A stretch of DNA of 64,000 bases from Halomonas saccharevitans (GTDB lineage Bacteria > Pseudomonadota > Gammaproteobacteria > Pseudomonadales > Halomonadaceae), in the NCBI RefSeq assembly GCF_900116405.1, contig NZ_FPAQ01000001.1:189239-253238 (forward strand), read 5' to 3'. The position numbers and the translations under genes were made by a program. Under the pieces are notes generated by a model. That model had not been told where the DNA came from. It saw only the letters and a list, made by a program, of their open reading frames with translations, and searched no databases. Below, one piece after another: positions 56,089-64,000 of this stretch (positions are counted from its first letter, which is position 1; each line of letters opens with the position of its first letter).

Positions 56089-56934
56089 TTAGCGGCCTTT
56101 CCTGCGCATCATGAACGCCAGCCGCTCCAGCAGCTGGGTGTCCTGTTCGTTCTTGACGAGCGCCCCGGCGAGCGGCGGGAGCGCCTTCGCCGGGTCGCGC
56201 TGATAGAGCGCCTCCTGGGCCAGCTCATCACTCATCAGCAGCTTCAGCCAGTCGACCAGCTCCGAGGTGGAGGGCCGCTTCTTGAGGCCCGGGGCCTGGC
56301 GCAGCTCGAAGAACACCTCCAGCGCCTCGCCGACCAGCCTCGGAGCGACGTCGGGGAAGTGCACGTCGACGATTGCCTGCATGGTCTCGCGGTCGGGGAA
56401 CTCGATGTAGTGGAAGAAGCAGCGGCGCAGAAAGGCGTCGGGGAGCTCCTTCTCGTTGTTGGAAGTGATGACGATGATCGGACGGTGCGTCGCGGTGATG
56501 GTCTCGCCGGTTTCAAAGACGTGGAACGCCATGCGATCCAGTTCCTGGAGCAGGTCGTTGGGGAACTCGATGTCCGCCTTGTCGACCTCGTCGATCAGCA
56601 GCACCACCCGCTTATCCGCGGTGAAGGCCTCCCACAGTTTGCCTGGGCGGATATAGTTGCCGACGTCCTCCACGCCCTCGACCCCCAGCTGGGAGTCGCG
56701 CAGCCGGCTGACCGCGTCGTACTCGTAGAGCCCCTGGGCCGCCTTGGTGGAGGACTTGATGTGCCAGGTGATCAGCCGGGTATCCAGCGAGGCGGCCAGC
56801 TCCTCGGCCAGCAGGGTCTTGCCGGTGCCCGGTTCGCCCTTGATCAGCAGCGGCCGCTCCAGGGTCACGGCGGCGTTCACCGCCTGCTTGAGCGACTCGG
56901 TGGCCACATAGGTGGAAGTGGATTCAAACGCCAT
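56089..56934 (-). CDS. MoxR-family AAA+ ATPase
   Basis: 281 residues. Walker A GEPGTGKTLLAEE, Walker B VVLLIDEVDKAD, sensor 1 PIIVITSNNEKELPDAFLRRCFFHY. Chosen start MAFESTSTYVATE at 56934, preceded by GAGG at 8 bases; a TTG start 12 codons upstream is weaker. It probably remodels a client together with the VWA protein at 54907-56085. Confidence 0.92.
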   Translation of the reverse strand: MAFESTSTYVATESLKQAVNAAVTLERPLLIKGEPGTGKTLLAEELAASLDTRLITWHIKSSTKAAQGLYEYDAVSRLRDSQLGVEGVEDVGNYIRPGKLWEAFTADKRVVLLIDEVDKADIEFPNDLLQELDRMAFHVFETGETITATHRPIIVITSNNEKELPDAFLRRCFFHYIEFPDRETMQAIVDVHFPDVAPRLVGEALEVFFELRQAPGLKKRPSTSELVDWLKLLMSDELAQEALYQRDPAKALPPLAGALVKNEQDTQLLERLAFMMRRKGR

Positions 56935-57051
56935 GGATCGGGCCTCGAAGTCGTGATCGTCGGAAATCAAACGAGTGTACGGTAGGGGTGGCTCATCGAC
57001 AAACGACGTCGAGGAATGGCGTCACCGCCCAAGCGGACGAAACCGCCGCCG

Positions 57052-57942
57052 CTATTCCGCTTGACCGGCACCGCGGTAGGCCTCGACCAGGATGGCGGGG
57101 TCGTGCTCGGCGTGGCCGCGGGCGGCGTGGGTGCGCATCAGCTGCGCGGCCAGTCCGCTCATCGGCGTGGCGCTGCCGGCGCGCTGGCTCTGGGCCACCG
57201 CCAGGTCCAGATCCTTGAGCAGGGTGCGCAGGTGCCAGGGCGGGGCGTCGAAGTCGCTTGCCGCCATGCGCGGGGCGAGGATGCGAAACGGCGTCGAGTC
57301 GGCGAGGCCGCCGGCCAGCGCCTCGGTGAGTCGGGTCGCCTCCACGCCGCTGGCCTCGGCCAGGGCCACCATCTCGGCGATCACCGCCGCCTGGCAGCCG
57401 ACGATCATCTGGTTGCACACCTTGGTCACCTGGCCGCTGCCCACCGGCCCCATGTGGGTCACCCGGGCGGAGAGCGGCGTCAGCACCGGGCTGATCGCCT
57501 CGATATCCTCCGCCTCGCCGCCGCACATGATGGCGAGGCTCCCCGTCTCGGCGCCGGCGACGCCGCCGGAGACCGGGGCATCGACCCAGCGCATGTCGCT
57601 CTCGCTCTGGAGCCAGTCGGCGAAGTCGCGTGTCGCCGCCGGGTCGCAGCTGGAAAGATCGATCAGGCGCTGGCCGGCGCGACCGTGCTGGGCCACGCCG
57701 CACTCGCCGAATACCACGGCTTCCACCACGGCGGTGTTGGCCAGGCACAGCAGCACCACGTCCACCTCGGCCATCAGCGCCTCGATTGAGTTCGCCACCC
57801 GGGCGCCGGCCGCGGCCACGCCGGCGGTCTTGTCCGGCGAGCGGTTCCAGACCGTGACGGTAAAGCCGGCTTCCAGCAGGCGGCGAGTCATGGGATCGCC
57901 CATCAGGCCGATGCCGATGAAGCCGATTCGTGGCTGGGACAT
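57052..57942 (-). CDS. Beta-hydroxyacid dehydrogenase (3-hydroxyisobutyrate dehydrogenase family)
   Basis: 296 residues. NAD(P)-binding GFIGIGLMGDPMTRRLLEAG, substrate loop DAPVSGGVAGAETGSLAIMCGG, catalytic-lysine region GSGQVTKVCNQMIV, and LLKDLDLA late in the protein. The family covers 3-hydroxyisobutyrate, tartronate semialdehyde and glyoxylate reductases; the substrate cannot be assigned. AGGAGA precedes ATG at 57942. Confidence 0.9.
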   Translation of the reverse strand: MSQPRIGFIGIGLMGDPMTRRLLEAGFTVTVWNRSPDKTAGVAAAGARVANSIEALMAEVDVVLLCLANTAVVEAVVFGECGVAQHGRAGQRLIDLSSCDPAATRDFADWLQSESDMRWVDAPVSGGVAGAETGSLAIMCGGEAEDIEAISPVLTPLSARVTHMGPVGSGQVTKVCNQMIVGCQAAVIAEMVALAEASGVEATRLTEALAGGLADSTPFRILAPRMAASDFDAPPWHLRTLLKDLDLAVAQSQRAGSATPMSGLAAQLMRTHAARGHAEHDPAILVEAYRGAGQAE

Positions 57943-58151
57943 GGAAGGTCTCCTGGCAAATGGGGTTGGAGACGCAGCATGCTTGATGGAAGGGTTTTTC
58001 AGCAACTCGGCCTGTCTGGCGAGGCTCGCTCCGCTTGACGGCTTTGCCGGCGGAGCGCAAGGAGCGACCGTCAGGTACCGAGCGTCCGGTAGTGTTCGTC
58101 CGGTCCGTGCCTCACACTGGAGCGAATGGCTCGTTGCACAGGGAACCGACG

Positions 58152-58922
58152 ATGCGCCTCAGGCTTCTCTCCGACCTTCATCTCGAACACTTTGCCGAGG
58201 GGCGCGACCTGCCACGGGTCGACGCCGATGCCGTGGTGCTGGCCGGCGACATTCACACCGGCTGCCAGGGACTCGCCTGGGCGGCCGAACGCTTCGCGGG
58301 CACCCCGATCCTCTACGTCCCCGGCAACCACGAGTTCTACGGCACCGGCATGCCCCTGCTTCGACGGGAACTGGCCGCCGAGGCCGCACGGCTCGGCATC
58401 CACCTGCTGGACAACCGCTCGCTGACCCTGGGCGGCGTGCGCTTTCACGGCACCACGCTGTGGACCGACCTCGCCCTGTACGCCGGCCAGCCGGAGCACG
58501 ACCCGGCGTTGACCGAGGCCAGGGCGCTGGCCCTGATGCCGGATTTCCGTATCATCGAGCAGCCCGACGGGGCGGTGTTCTGCCCGGCGGAGAGCCGGCG
58601 CCTGCATGCCGAGGCCCTGGTATGGCTGGAGGCTGAGCTGGCGCGGCCGTTCAGCGGCCCGAGGGTGGTGATCAGCCACCATGCCCCCCTGGCCGACTGC
58701 ATTCCGGCGCGCTACCGAGGTGATCCGCTCTCTCCGGCCTTCGCCTCCCATCTGCCGCAGTTGATGGGCCGCATGGACCTCTGGCTCCACGGTCATGTCC
58801 ACGAGCCGGTGGACCTCGTGGCCGGCGGGACACGCGTGATCGCCAACCCCGGCGGCTATCCCGACGAGTTCGTCCCGCCGCTCTTCATGCCCGACCTGAT
58901 CATCGAGGTGCAAGCCCCATGA
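58152..58922 (+). CDS. Calcineurin-like metallophosphoesterase
   Basis: 256 residues. Metal-binding blocks: [10 protein letters not shown] (DxH), VLAGDIHTG (GD), [10 protein letters not shown] (GNHE), VISHHAPL and [10 protein letters not shown] (GHxH). Complete active site. The substrate is unknown. DUF1294 overlaps its stop by ATGA. Confidence 0.88.
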   Translation: MRLRLLSDLHLEHFAEGRDLPRVDADAVVLAGDIHTGCQGLAWAAERFAGTPILYVPGNHEFYGTGMPLLRRELAAEAARLGIHLLDNRSLTLGGVRFHGTTLWTDLALYAGQPEHDPALTEARALALMPDFRIIEQPDGAVFCPAESRRLHAEALVWLEAELARPFSGPRVVISHHAPLADCIPARYRGDPLSPAFASHLPQLMGRMDLWLHGHVHEPVDLVAGGTRVIANPGGYPDEFVPPLFMPDLIIEVQAP

Positions 58923-59221
58923 CGCTGCTCATCGGTACCTACCTGCTGGCCAGCCTGGCAGCGGTGCTCCTCTATGGTATCGACAAGGCCGCGGCCCGAC
59001 GTGGCGAGCGGCGCATCCGCGAGTCGACCCTGCACCTCGTCGCCGTCGTCGGCGGCTGGCCGGGCGCGCTCCTGGCCCGGCGCGGGTTTCGCCACAAGAC
59101 CCGCAAGCAGCCTTTCGGCAGGATCCTGTGGAGCTGTGCGGCCCTGAACCTCGGCCTGGTGGCATGGCTGGTAACGGCGGACGCCGCCGTCGGCCTGCGG
59201 CGCCTGGCGAGTCTCGAGTAG
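58919..59221 (+). CDS. DUF1294 membrane protein
   Basis: 100 residues with membrane helices near residues 3-20, 36-50 and 70-88, and the DUF1294 hallmarks [17 protein letters not shown] and [22 protein letters not shown]. The start overlaps the phosphoesterase stop. Function unknown. Confidence 0.88.
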   Translation: MTLLIGTYLLASLAAVLLYGIDKAAARRGERRIRESTLHLVAVVGGWPGALLARRGFRHKTRKQPFGRILWSCAALNLGLVAWLVTADAAVGLRRLASLE

Positions 59222-59259
59222 CCCCCTTGTCGAGCGATCATCTGACAGAGCGGGGCGGC

Positions 59260-61632
59260 ATGACATGCCTCGGCTTCATCCTCACCCGACACTGGCGGGA
59301 GACGCCCGAGGGCGTCGAGGTCGCCTTCTGGCTCGCCACCGACGAGGGCCCGCTCGAGGTGCGCCTGCCGCCCCGGCCCTCGGTGGCCTTCCTGCCCGCC
59401 GAGCAGCGCGAGCGCGCCGAGGCGGTGCTGGCCGGCGAGCCGGGCGTCACCCTGCGCGAGCTTGCGCTGCGCGACTTCCGGCGGCGCCCGGTGCTGGGCC
59501 TCTACTGCCCGGAGCAGCGCCGGCTGGGCCGCCTGGAGCGACGCCTCGAGGCGGCCGGCGTGACGCTCTTCGAGGCCGATATCCGCCCGCCGGAGCGCTA
59601 CCTGATGGAGCGCTTCATCACCGCGCCGGTGGCGGTCACCGGCATGCCCGACGGGGAGGGGCGACTGGCCGCGGCGGGCCTGGCGCCCGCGCCGGACTAT
59701 CGGCCGCGGCTTCGGCCGGTATCGCTGGACATCGAGACCAGCGCGCAGGGTGAGCTCTATTCGATCGCGCTCGAGGGCTGCGGGCAGCGCCAGGTATTCA
59801 TGCTGGGCCCGCCCAACGGCCGCGACGAGGAACGCGACTTTCGCCTCGACTACTGCGACAGCCGCGCGGCGCTGATCGAGGCGCTGAACGCCTGGATCGC
59901 CGAGCACGACCCGGACGCCATCATCGGCTGGAACCTGGTGCAGTTCGACCTGCGTATCCTCCACGAGCATGCCCGCCGGCTCGGCGTGACGCTGCGGCTG
60001 GGTCGCGGCGGGGCCGAGATGGAGTGGCGGGCCCACGGCCGTGAGGCCAACCACTACTTCGCCTCGGCGGCGGGGCGGCTGATCATCGACGGCATCGAGG
60101 CGCTGCGCTCGGCCACCTGGCACTTTCCCTCCTTCAGCCTGGAAAGCGTGGCGCAGACGCTGCTTGGCGAGGGCAAGGCCATCGAGACGCCTTACCAGCG
60201 CCTGGACGAGATCCTGCGCCGGTTCGCCGAGGACAAGCCGGCACTGGCGCGCTACAACCTCAAGGACTGCGAGCTGGTGACGCGGATCTTCGCGCACACC
60301 GAGCTCTTCGCCTTCCTGCTGGAGCGCGCCAGCGTCACCGGGCTCGCGGCCGATCGCAGCGGCGGCTCGGTGGCGGCCTTCACCCATCTCTACCTGCCGC
60401 GGCTGCACCGGCTGGGCCTGGTGGCGCCGAACCTCGGCGCGGGGGAGGCCGCCGAGAGCCCCGGCGGCTTCGTCATGGACTCCCGCCCCGGCCTCTACGA
60501 CTCGGTGCTGGTGCTCGACTTCAAGAGCCTCTATCCGTCGATCATCCAGAGCTTCCTGATCGACCCCGCGGGGCTGGTGGAGGGGCTCGCCGAGCCCACG
60601 GGCGAGGCCTCGGTGCCGGGCTACCTGGGCGCGCGCTTCTCTCGCACCCGCCACGCCCTGCCGGGCATCGTGGCGCGGGTCGGTGAAGGGCGCGAGGCCG
60701 CCAAGCGGGCCGGCAACGCGCCGCTCGCCCAGGCACTCAAGATCATCATGAACAGCTTCTACGGCGTGCTGGGCTCGAAGGGCTGTCGCTTCTTCGATGC
60801 GCGCCTGGCCTCGTCGATCACCATGCGCGGCCACGCCATCATGCATCGCACCCGTGAGCTGATCGAGGCCGAGGGATATACCGTTATCTACGGCGATACC
60901 GACTCCACCTTCGTCTGGCTCGGGCGCGAGCATCCGGAGGACCAGGCGGCGGCGATCGGCCGGCGCCTGGTGGCGCGGGTCAACGCCTGGTGGCGCGACC
61001 ACCTCGCCGTCGAGTATGGCCTCGTGAGCGCCCTGGAATTGCAGTTCGAGACCCACTACCGGCGTTTTCTGATGCCGACCATCCGTGGCGCCGAGGCGGG
61101 CAGCAAGAAACGCTACGCCGGGCTCGTCCGCGACGCCGCGGGAGAGGAGCGGATGGTCTTCAAGGGCCTGGAGACGGTGCGCAGCGATTGGACGGAGCTC
61201 GCCAAGGAGTTCCAGCAGGAGCTCTACCGGCGCGTCTTTGCCGGGGAGCCGTGGCGGGCGTACGTGCGGGACTTCGTCGGCGACTTCCTGCGCCGGTCCC
61301 GGGAAGGCGAGGAGGACGAGCGGCTGATCTATCGCAAGCGGCTGCGCCGGCGCCTCGACGAGTACCACCGCAACGTGCCGCCCCACGTGCGCGCCGCCCG
61401 GCTCGCCGATGAGCACAATGAGCGGCTGGGCCGGCCGCGCCAGTACCAGCGAGGGGGCTGGATCCGCTACGTGATGACGGTGGCCGGCCCGGAGCCCCTG
61501 GAGCGCCGGCAGGCGCCGATCGACGCCGACCACTACCTGACCCGCCAGCTCCAGCCGGTGGCCGACGCCATCCTGCCCTTCGTGGGCGACGACTTCACGG
61601 CGCTGATCGACCGCCAGCTGGGGCTGTTCTGA
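59260..61632 (+). CDS. polB: DNA polymerase II
   Basis: 790-residue family B polymerase (E. coli Pol II 783). 3'-5' exonuclease motifs: [10 protein letters not shown] (D and E near 157-159), [11 protein letters not shown], and [11 protein letters not shown]. Polymerase motifs: [10 protein letters not shown] (near 420), [19 protein letters not shown] (near 544-550) and KKRYAG. It acts in replication restart and translesion synthesis. ATG at 59260; convergent with the ABC exporter gene. Confidence 0.96.
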   Translation: MTCLGFILTRHWRETPEGVEVAFWLATDEGPLEVRLPPRPSVAFLPAEQRERAEAVLAGEPGVTLRELALRDFRRRPVLGLYCPEQRRLGRLERRLEAAGVTLFEADIRPPERYLMERFITAPVAVTGMPDGEGRLAAAGLAPAPDYRPRLRPVSLDIETSAQGELYSIALEGCGQRQVFMLGPPNGRDEERDFRLDYCDSRAALIEALNAWIAEHDPDAIIGWNLVQFDLRILHEHARRLGVTLRLGRGGAEMEWRAHGREANHYFASAAGRLIIDGIEALRSATWHFPSFSLESVAQTLLGEGKAIETPYQRLDEILRRFAEDKPALARYNLKDCELVTRIFAHTELFAFLLERASVTGLAADRSGGSVAAFTHLYLPRLHRLGLVAPNLGAGEAAESPGGFVMDSRPGLYDSVLVLDFKSLYPSIIQSFLIDPAGLVEGLAEPTGEASVPGYLGARFSRTRHALPGIVARVGEGREAAKRAGNAPLAQALKIIMNSFYGVLGSKGCRFFDARLASSITMRGHAIMHRTRELIEAEGYTVIYGDTDSTFVWLGREHPEDQAAAIGRRLVARVNAWWRDHLAVEYGLVSALELQFETHYRRFLMPTIRGAEAGSKKRYAGLVRDAAGEERMVFKGLETVRSDWTELAKEFQQELYRRVFAGEPWRAYVRDFVGDFLRRSREGEEDERLIYRKRLRRRLDEYHRNVPPHVRAARLADEHNERLGRPRQYQRGGWIRYVMTVAGPEPLERRQAPIDADHYLTRQLQPVADAILPFVGDDFTALIDRQLGLF

Positions 61633-61683
61633 GCCCGGGGTTGTGAGCGTTGGCGAGCCTCGGCGAGTGCCGGTGGGAAAAGC

Positions 61684-63471
61684 TCAGCGCTCGCCGCTGG
61701 CCGCCGGCAGGGCGTGCCGGCCGAACTGCAGCTCGGCGAGGTGGCGATAGAGCGGGCTTCGCTCGAGCAGCTCGGCGTGGCGCCCGGCCGCCACCAGGCG
61801 CCCCTCGTCCATTACCAGCAGGCGGTCGGCGGCGACCACGGTAGCCAGCCGGTGGGCGATGACGAGGCTCGTGCGCTCGGCCATCAGCCGGTCCAGCGCC
61901 TCTTGCACCAGCCGTTCGCTCTCGGCGTCCAGGGCGCTGGTGGCCTCGTCGAGCAGCAGCACGCGGGGATCCTTGAGCAGCGCCCGGGCGATGGCCAGGC
62001 GCTGGCGTTGCCCGCCGGAGAGCTGCACGCCGCCGGGGCCGAGCGGGGTATCGAAGCCCTGGGGCAGCGCCTCGATGAAGCCCAGGGCGTTGGCGTCCCG
62101 CGCCGCCTGACGCAGGGCGTCGCGGTCCGCATCGCCCCGGCCGAAGCGCAGGTTATCGGCCACGCTGCCGCTGAACAGCACCGGCTCCTGGGCCACCAGG
62201 CCGAGGCATGAACGCAGCGCGCGAGGATCGAGGTCCCGCAGGTCGATGCCGTCCAGGCGCAGGGTGCCCCGGTCGGGATCGTGGAAGCGCAGCAGCAGCG
62301 CTAGCAGGGTGCTCTTGCCGGCCCCTGAGGGGCCCACCAGGGCGACCCGCTCGCCGGGCGCGATGGTAAGATCGAACGCCGCCAGCGCCGGCGTCTCCCG
62401 GCCGGGATAGGTGAAGCTCACCCCCTCGAGCCGGAGCTCGCCGCGCAGCGGGGCGGGCAGGGGCGTGGGGGGCGCCGGGGCGCGGATCACGGGGCGCGTC
62501 TCCAGCAGCTCCAGCAGCCGCTCGGCGGCGCCCGCGGCGCGCTGCACGTCGCCCGCCACCTCGGCCAGCGTCGCCACGGCCCCGGCGGCCAGCACCGCGT
62601 AGAAGACGAAGGCCGAGAGTTCGCCGGCGGTCATGCTGCCGGCCAGCACCGCCTGGCCTCCCTGCCAGAGCATCACGCCCACCGCGGCGAAGACCGCCAG
62701 CAGGGCGCCGCCGGTCAGCCAGGCACGCTGGCGCGTACGTGCCACGGCGGTGGCGAAGGCCGACTCGACACGCGCGCCATAGGCCCGGCGATCGCTCTGC
62801 TCGTGATTGAAGGCCTGAACGGTGCGGATGCCCGCCAGCGCCTCGCCGGCATAGCGCCCCAGCTCGGCCACTCGATCCTGGCTGAAGCGCGACAGCCGCC
62901 GCACCCGGCGCCCGAACCACAGGATCGGCAAGACCGTGGCCGGAATGCCCAGCAGCACGATGGCCGAGAGCCACGGCTGGGTCACCAGCATCAGCGCCAC
63001 GGCGCCCGTCAGCATCAGCGCGTTGCGCAGTGCCAGCGAGATCGAGGAGCCGAACAGGCTCTGCAGCACGCTGGTGTCCGCCGTGAGTCGCGAGGAGATC
63101 TCCCCGGCGCCGCCTTCGCCGCTGCTGCTCTCGAAGAAGCCCGGCTCCAGCTCGAGCAGGTGATCGAAGACGCGGCGGCGCAGGTCGGCGGCCAGCCGCT
63201 CGCCGATCCAGGTGACCAGGTAGTAGCGCAGCGCCGAGGCGATCGCCAGCACCGCCACCACGGCCAGCATGCCCCCAAGGACCTGGTTGAGCTGGCGAGG
63301 GTCCCGGGCCAGGAAGCCCTGGTCGATCACCAGGCGCAGCCCCTGGCCGAGCAGCAGTACGCTGCCCGCCGCGGCGAGCAGCGCCAGGGCGGCCAGTGCC
63401 ACGCGACCCCGATAGGGAGCGAGAAGAGATAGCAGCCGCAGCAGCACGCGGGGATCGGGACGGTCGGTCAT
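61684..63471 (-). CDS. ABC exporter, fused membrane and ATPase domains
   Basis: 595 residues. Six helices in the N-terminal half (LLSLLAPYRGRVALAALALLAAAG onward); ATPase with Walker A GPSGAGKST, Q-loop LVAQEPVLFSGSV, signature LSGGQRQRLAIARALL, Walker B VLLLDEATSALD and H-loop IAHRLATV. The architecture is MsbA/LmrA-like (half transporter, homodimer). The substrate cannot be predicted. Start at 63471 preceded by GAGAG. Confidence 0.92.
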   Translation of the reverse strand: MTDRPDPRVLLRLLSLLAPYRGRVALAALALLAAAGSVLLLGQGLRLVIDQGFLARDPRQLNQVLGGMLAVVAVLAIASALRYYLVTWIGERLAADLRRRVFDHLLELEPGFFESSSGEGGAGEISSRLTADTSVLQSLFGSSISLALRNALMLTGAVALMLVTQPWLSAIVLLGIPATVLPILWFGRRVRRLSRFSQDRVAELGRYAGEALAGIRTVQAFNHEQSDRRAYGARVESAFATAVARTRQRAWLTGGALLAVFAAVGVMLWQGGQAVLAGSMTAGELSAFVFYAVLAAGAVATLAEVAGDVQRAAGAAERLLELLETRPVIRAPAPPTPLPAPLRGELRLEGVSFTYPGRETPALAAFDLTIAPGERVALVGPSGAGKSTLLALLLRFHDPDRGTLRLDGIDLRDLDPRALRSCLGLVAQEPVLFSGSVADNLRFGRGDADRDALRQAARDANALGFIEALPQGFDTPLGPGGVQLSGGQRQRLAIARALLKDPRVLLLDEATSALDAESERLVQEALDRLMAERTSLVIAHRLATVVAADRLLVMDEGRLVAAGRHAELLERSPLYRHLAELQFGRHALPAASGER

Positions 63472-63580
63472 GGGGCTCTCGTGAGGATCGCCTGTTGGCA
63501 GTGTCGCGACCATAACAGCCCGCGAGGCGCGCTGCATGACGCCACGGTCACGCCGCAGGGCCATCGCTGATCGCGGAGTT

Positions 63581-63662
63581 GCTCGGGGCTGATTCGGCGA
63601 CAGGTCTTCGAGGGGGCGCTGTGAACCCCTCCCTGGGCGCTACCAACGCCATCCTTGGCGTA
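63581..63662 (-). repeat. 82-bp interspersed repeat, copy B
   Basis: Reverse complement matches copy A (25703-25784) at 68 of 82 positions without gaps. Read on the minus strand it points to the ABC exporter start, 109 bases downstream; copy A points to pdxJ in the same way. Homology stops at 63662, next to the left end of an IS110-like element. The 281-base gap 63472-63752 holds this repeat and the IS leader, and no gene. Confidence 0.75.
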
Positions 63663-63686
63663 GACATGATGGATTGACCTGCCCCT

Positions 63687-63712
63687 CCTCAACGTCGTGG
63701 GTTACGTTGAGG
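63687..63712 (+). ncRNA. Hairpin in IS110 leader, possible part of a bridge RNA
   Basis: Perfect 9-bp stem CCTCAACGT/ACGTTGAGG with an 8-base loop, about 40 bases before the transposase ATG. In IS110-group elements a noncoding bridge RNA is made from the left end, upstream of the recombinase gene. Whether this hairpin is part of one is speculative. Confidence 0.3.
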
Positions 63713-63752
63713 TTGGGCAACAACACAGAGCCACTATTGAGGGAGGCAGGTC

Positions 63753-64000
63753 ATGACACAGTCTAACGCAACTCAGCAGGTCGTTGTGGAGCGCACTGCC
63801 GCCGAGCGGCTCAGCGCCGCCAGCGACGTCCATGCCGCCTATATCGGGCTGGATGTGCATAAGGCCAGCATTGCGGTATCCATCGCCGAGGCGGGACGGC
63901 ATGAGCCGGAGTTTCGTGGTGAGATCGCCAATGAGCCCACGGCCATCGACACGCTGATCCGCCAGCTGAGCCAGCGCTTCGCGGGGCAGCCTCTGCTGTT
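63753..64000 (+). mobile_element. IS110-family transposase (3' end cut by window edge)
   Basis: The first 82 residues are visible. The start of the DEDD catalytic domain, YIGLDVHKASIAVSIAE, is typical of IS110 transposases, with the first acidic residue in GLDVHK. GGGAGG precedes ATG at 63753. The left end of the element probably lies between 63663 and 63752; IS110 elements usually lack inverted repeats, so it cannot be fixed here. Confidence 0.9.

Noticed and set aside
58972..61533. Long open frame (853 codons) on the minus strand across polB
   Set aside because: Polymerase B motifs on the plus strand are complete; the antisense frame has the Gly/Arg/Ala-rich look of a GC shadow.

Overview
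The window comes from a high-GC gammaproteobacterium, most likely a Halomonadaceae member (Halomonas/Chromohalobacter-like). The basis is the protein sequences, the Pseudomonas-like gene orders (rpoE-rseA-rseB-mucD, lepA-lepB-rnc-era-recO-pdxJ-acpS, barA/gacS-cysM-rlmD-relA-mazG) and the absence of tRNA or rRNA genes that would place it more exactly. No database search was possible. Genes are dense, many overlap by ATGA/GTGA, and almost all long antisense open frames are GC-driven shadows.

Bases 1-9214 form an iron-uptake island: a TonB-dependent siderophore receptor (cut by the left edge), a PchR-like AraC regulator, a FhuF-type ferric-siderophore reductase and a complete six-gene TonB2-type energy module (DUF3450, TtpC, ExbB, ExbD, TonB, TPR protein). 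Fur-like boxes stand in front of the reductase and the TonB module. Bases 9181-15915 hold xthA, a small basic protein, rhlB, dinG, an Nmad3-like protein and aroF. Bases 16222-20329 are the envelope-stress regulon core (sigma-E, anti-sigma, RseB, MucD). Bases 20572-27031 are lepA-lepB-rnc-era-recO-pdxJ-acpS. Bases 26971-37935 carry the GacS/BarA hybrid kinase, cysM, rlmD, relA, mazG and ppc, the last followed by a strong terminator.

Bases 38045-49838 are more mixed: a small outer-membrane protein, a PanE-like reductase, topB, an ABC1 kinase with a 17-bp palindrome in its promoter region, a SEC-C/TPR protein, ampG, rfaH, slyD, and then the most unusual pair. That pair is a short exported His/Ser-rich protein overlapping (GTGA) an HprK-like kinase fused to a PqqD-like domain; the kinase carries a perfect 24-bp tandem duplication just after its P-loop. 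Next comes a 38-residue membrane protein that resembles the cbb3-oxidase subunit CcoM, preceded by two FNR/ANR-like boxes, one at exactly -41.5 from a plausible start site.

Bases 49895-63471 hold a lytic transglycosylase, proS, an AmiD-like amidase, a DUF3307-SatD operon with paired operators, a MoxR/VWA pair, a beta-hydroxyacid dehydrogenase, a phosphoesterase, DUF1294, polB and an ABC exporter. The right edge cuts an IS110-family transposase gene that lies next to one of two copies of an 82-bp interspersed repeat; the other copy is upstream of pdxJ.
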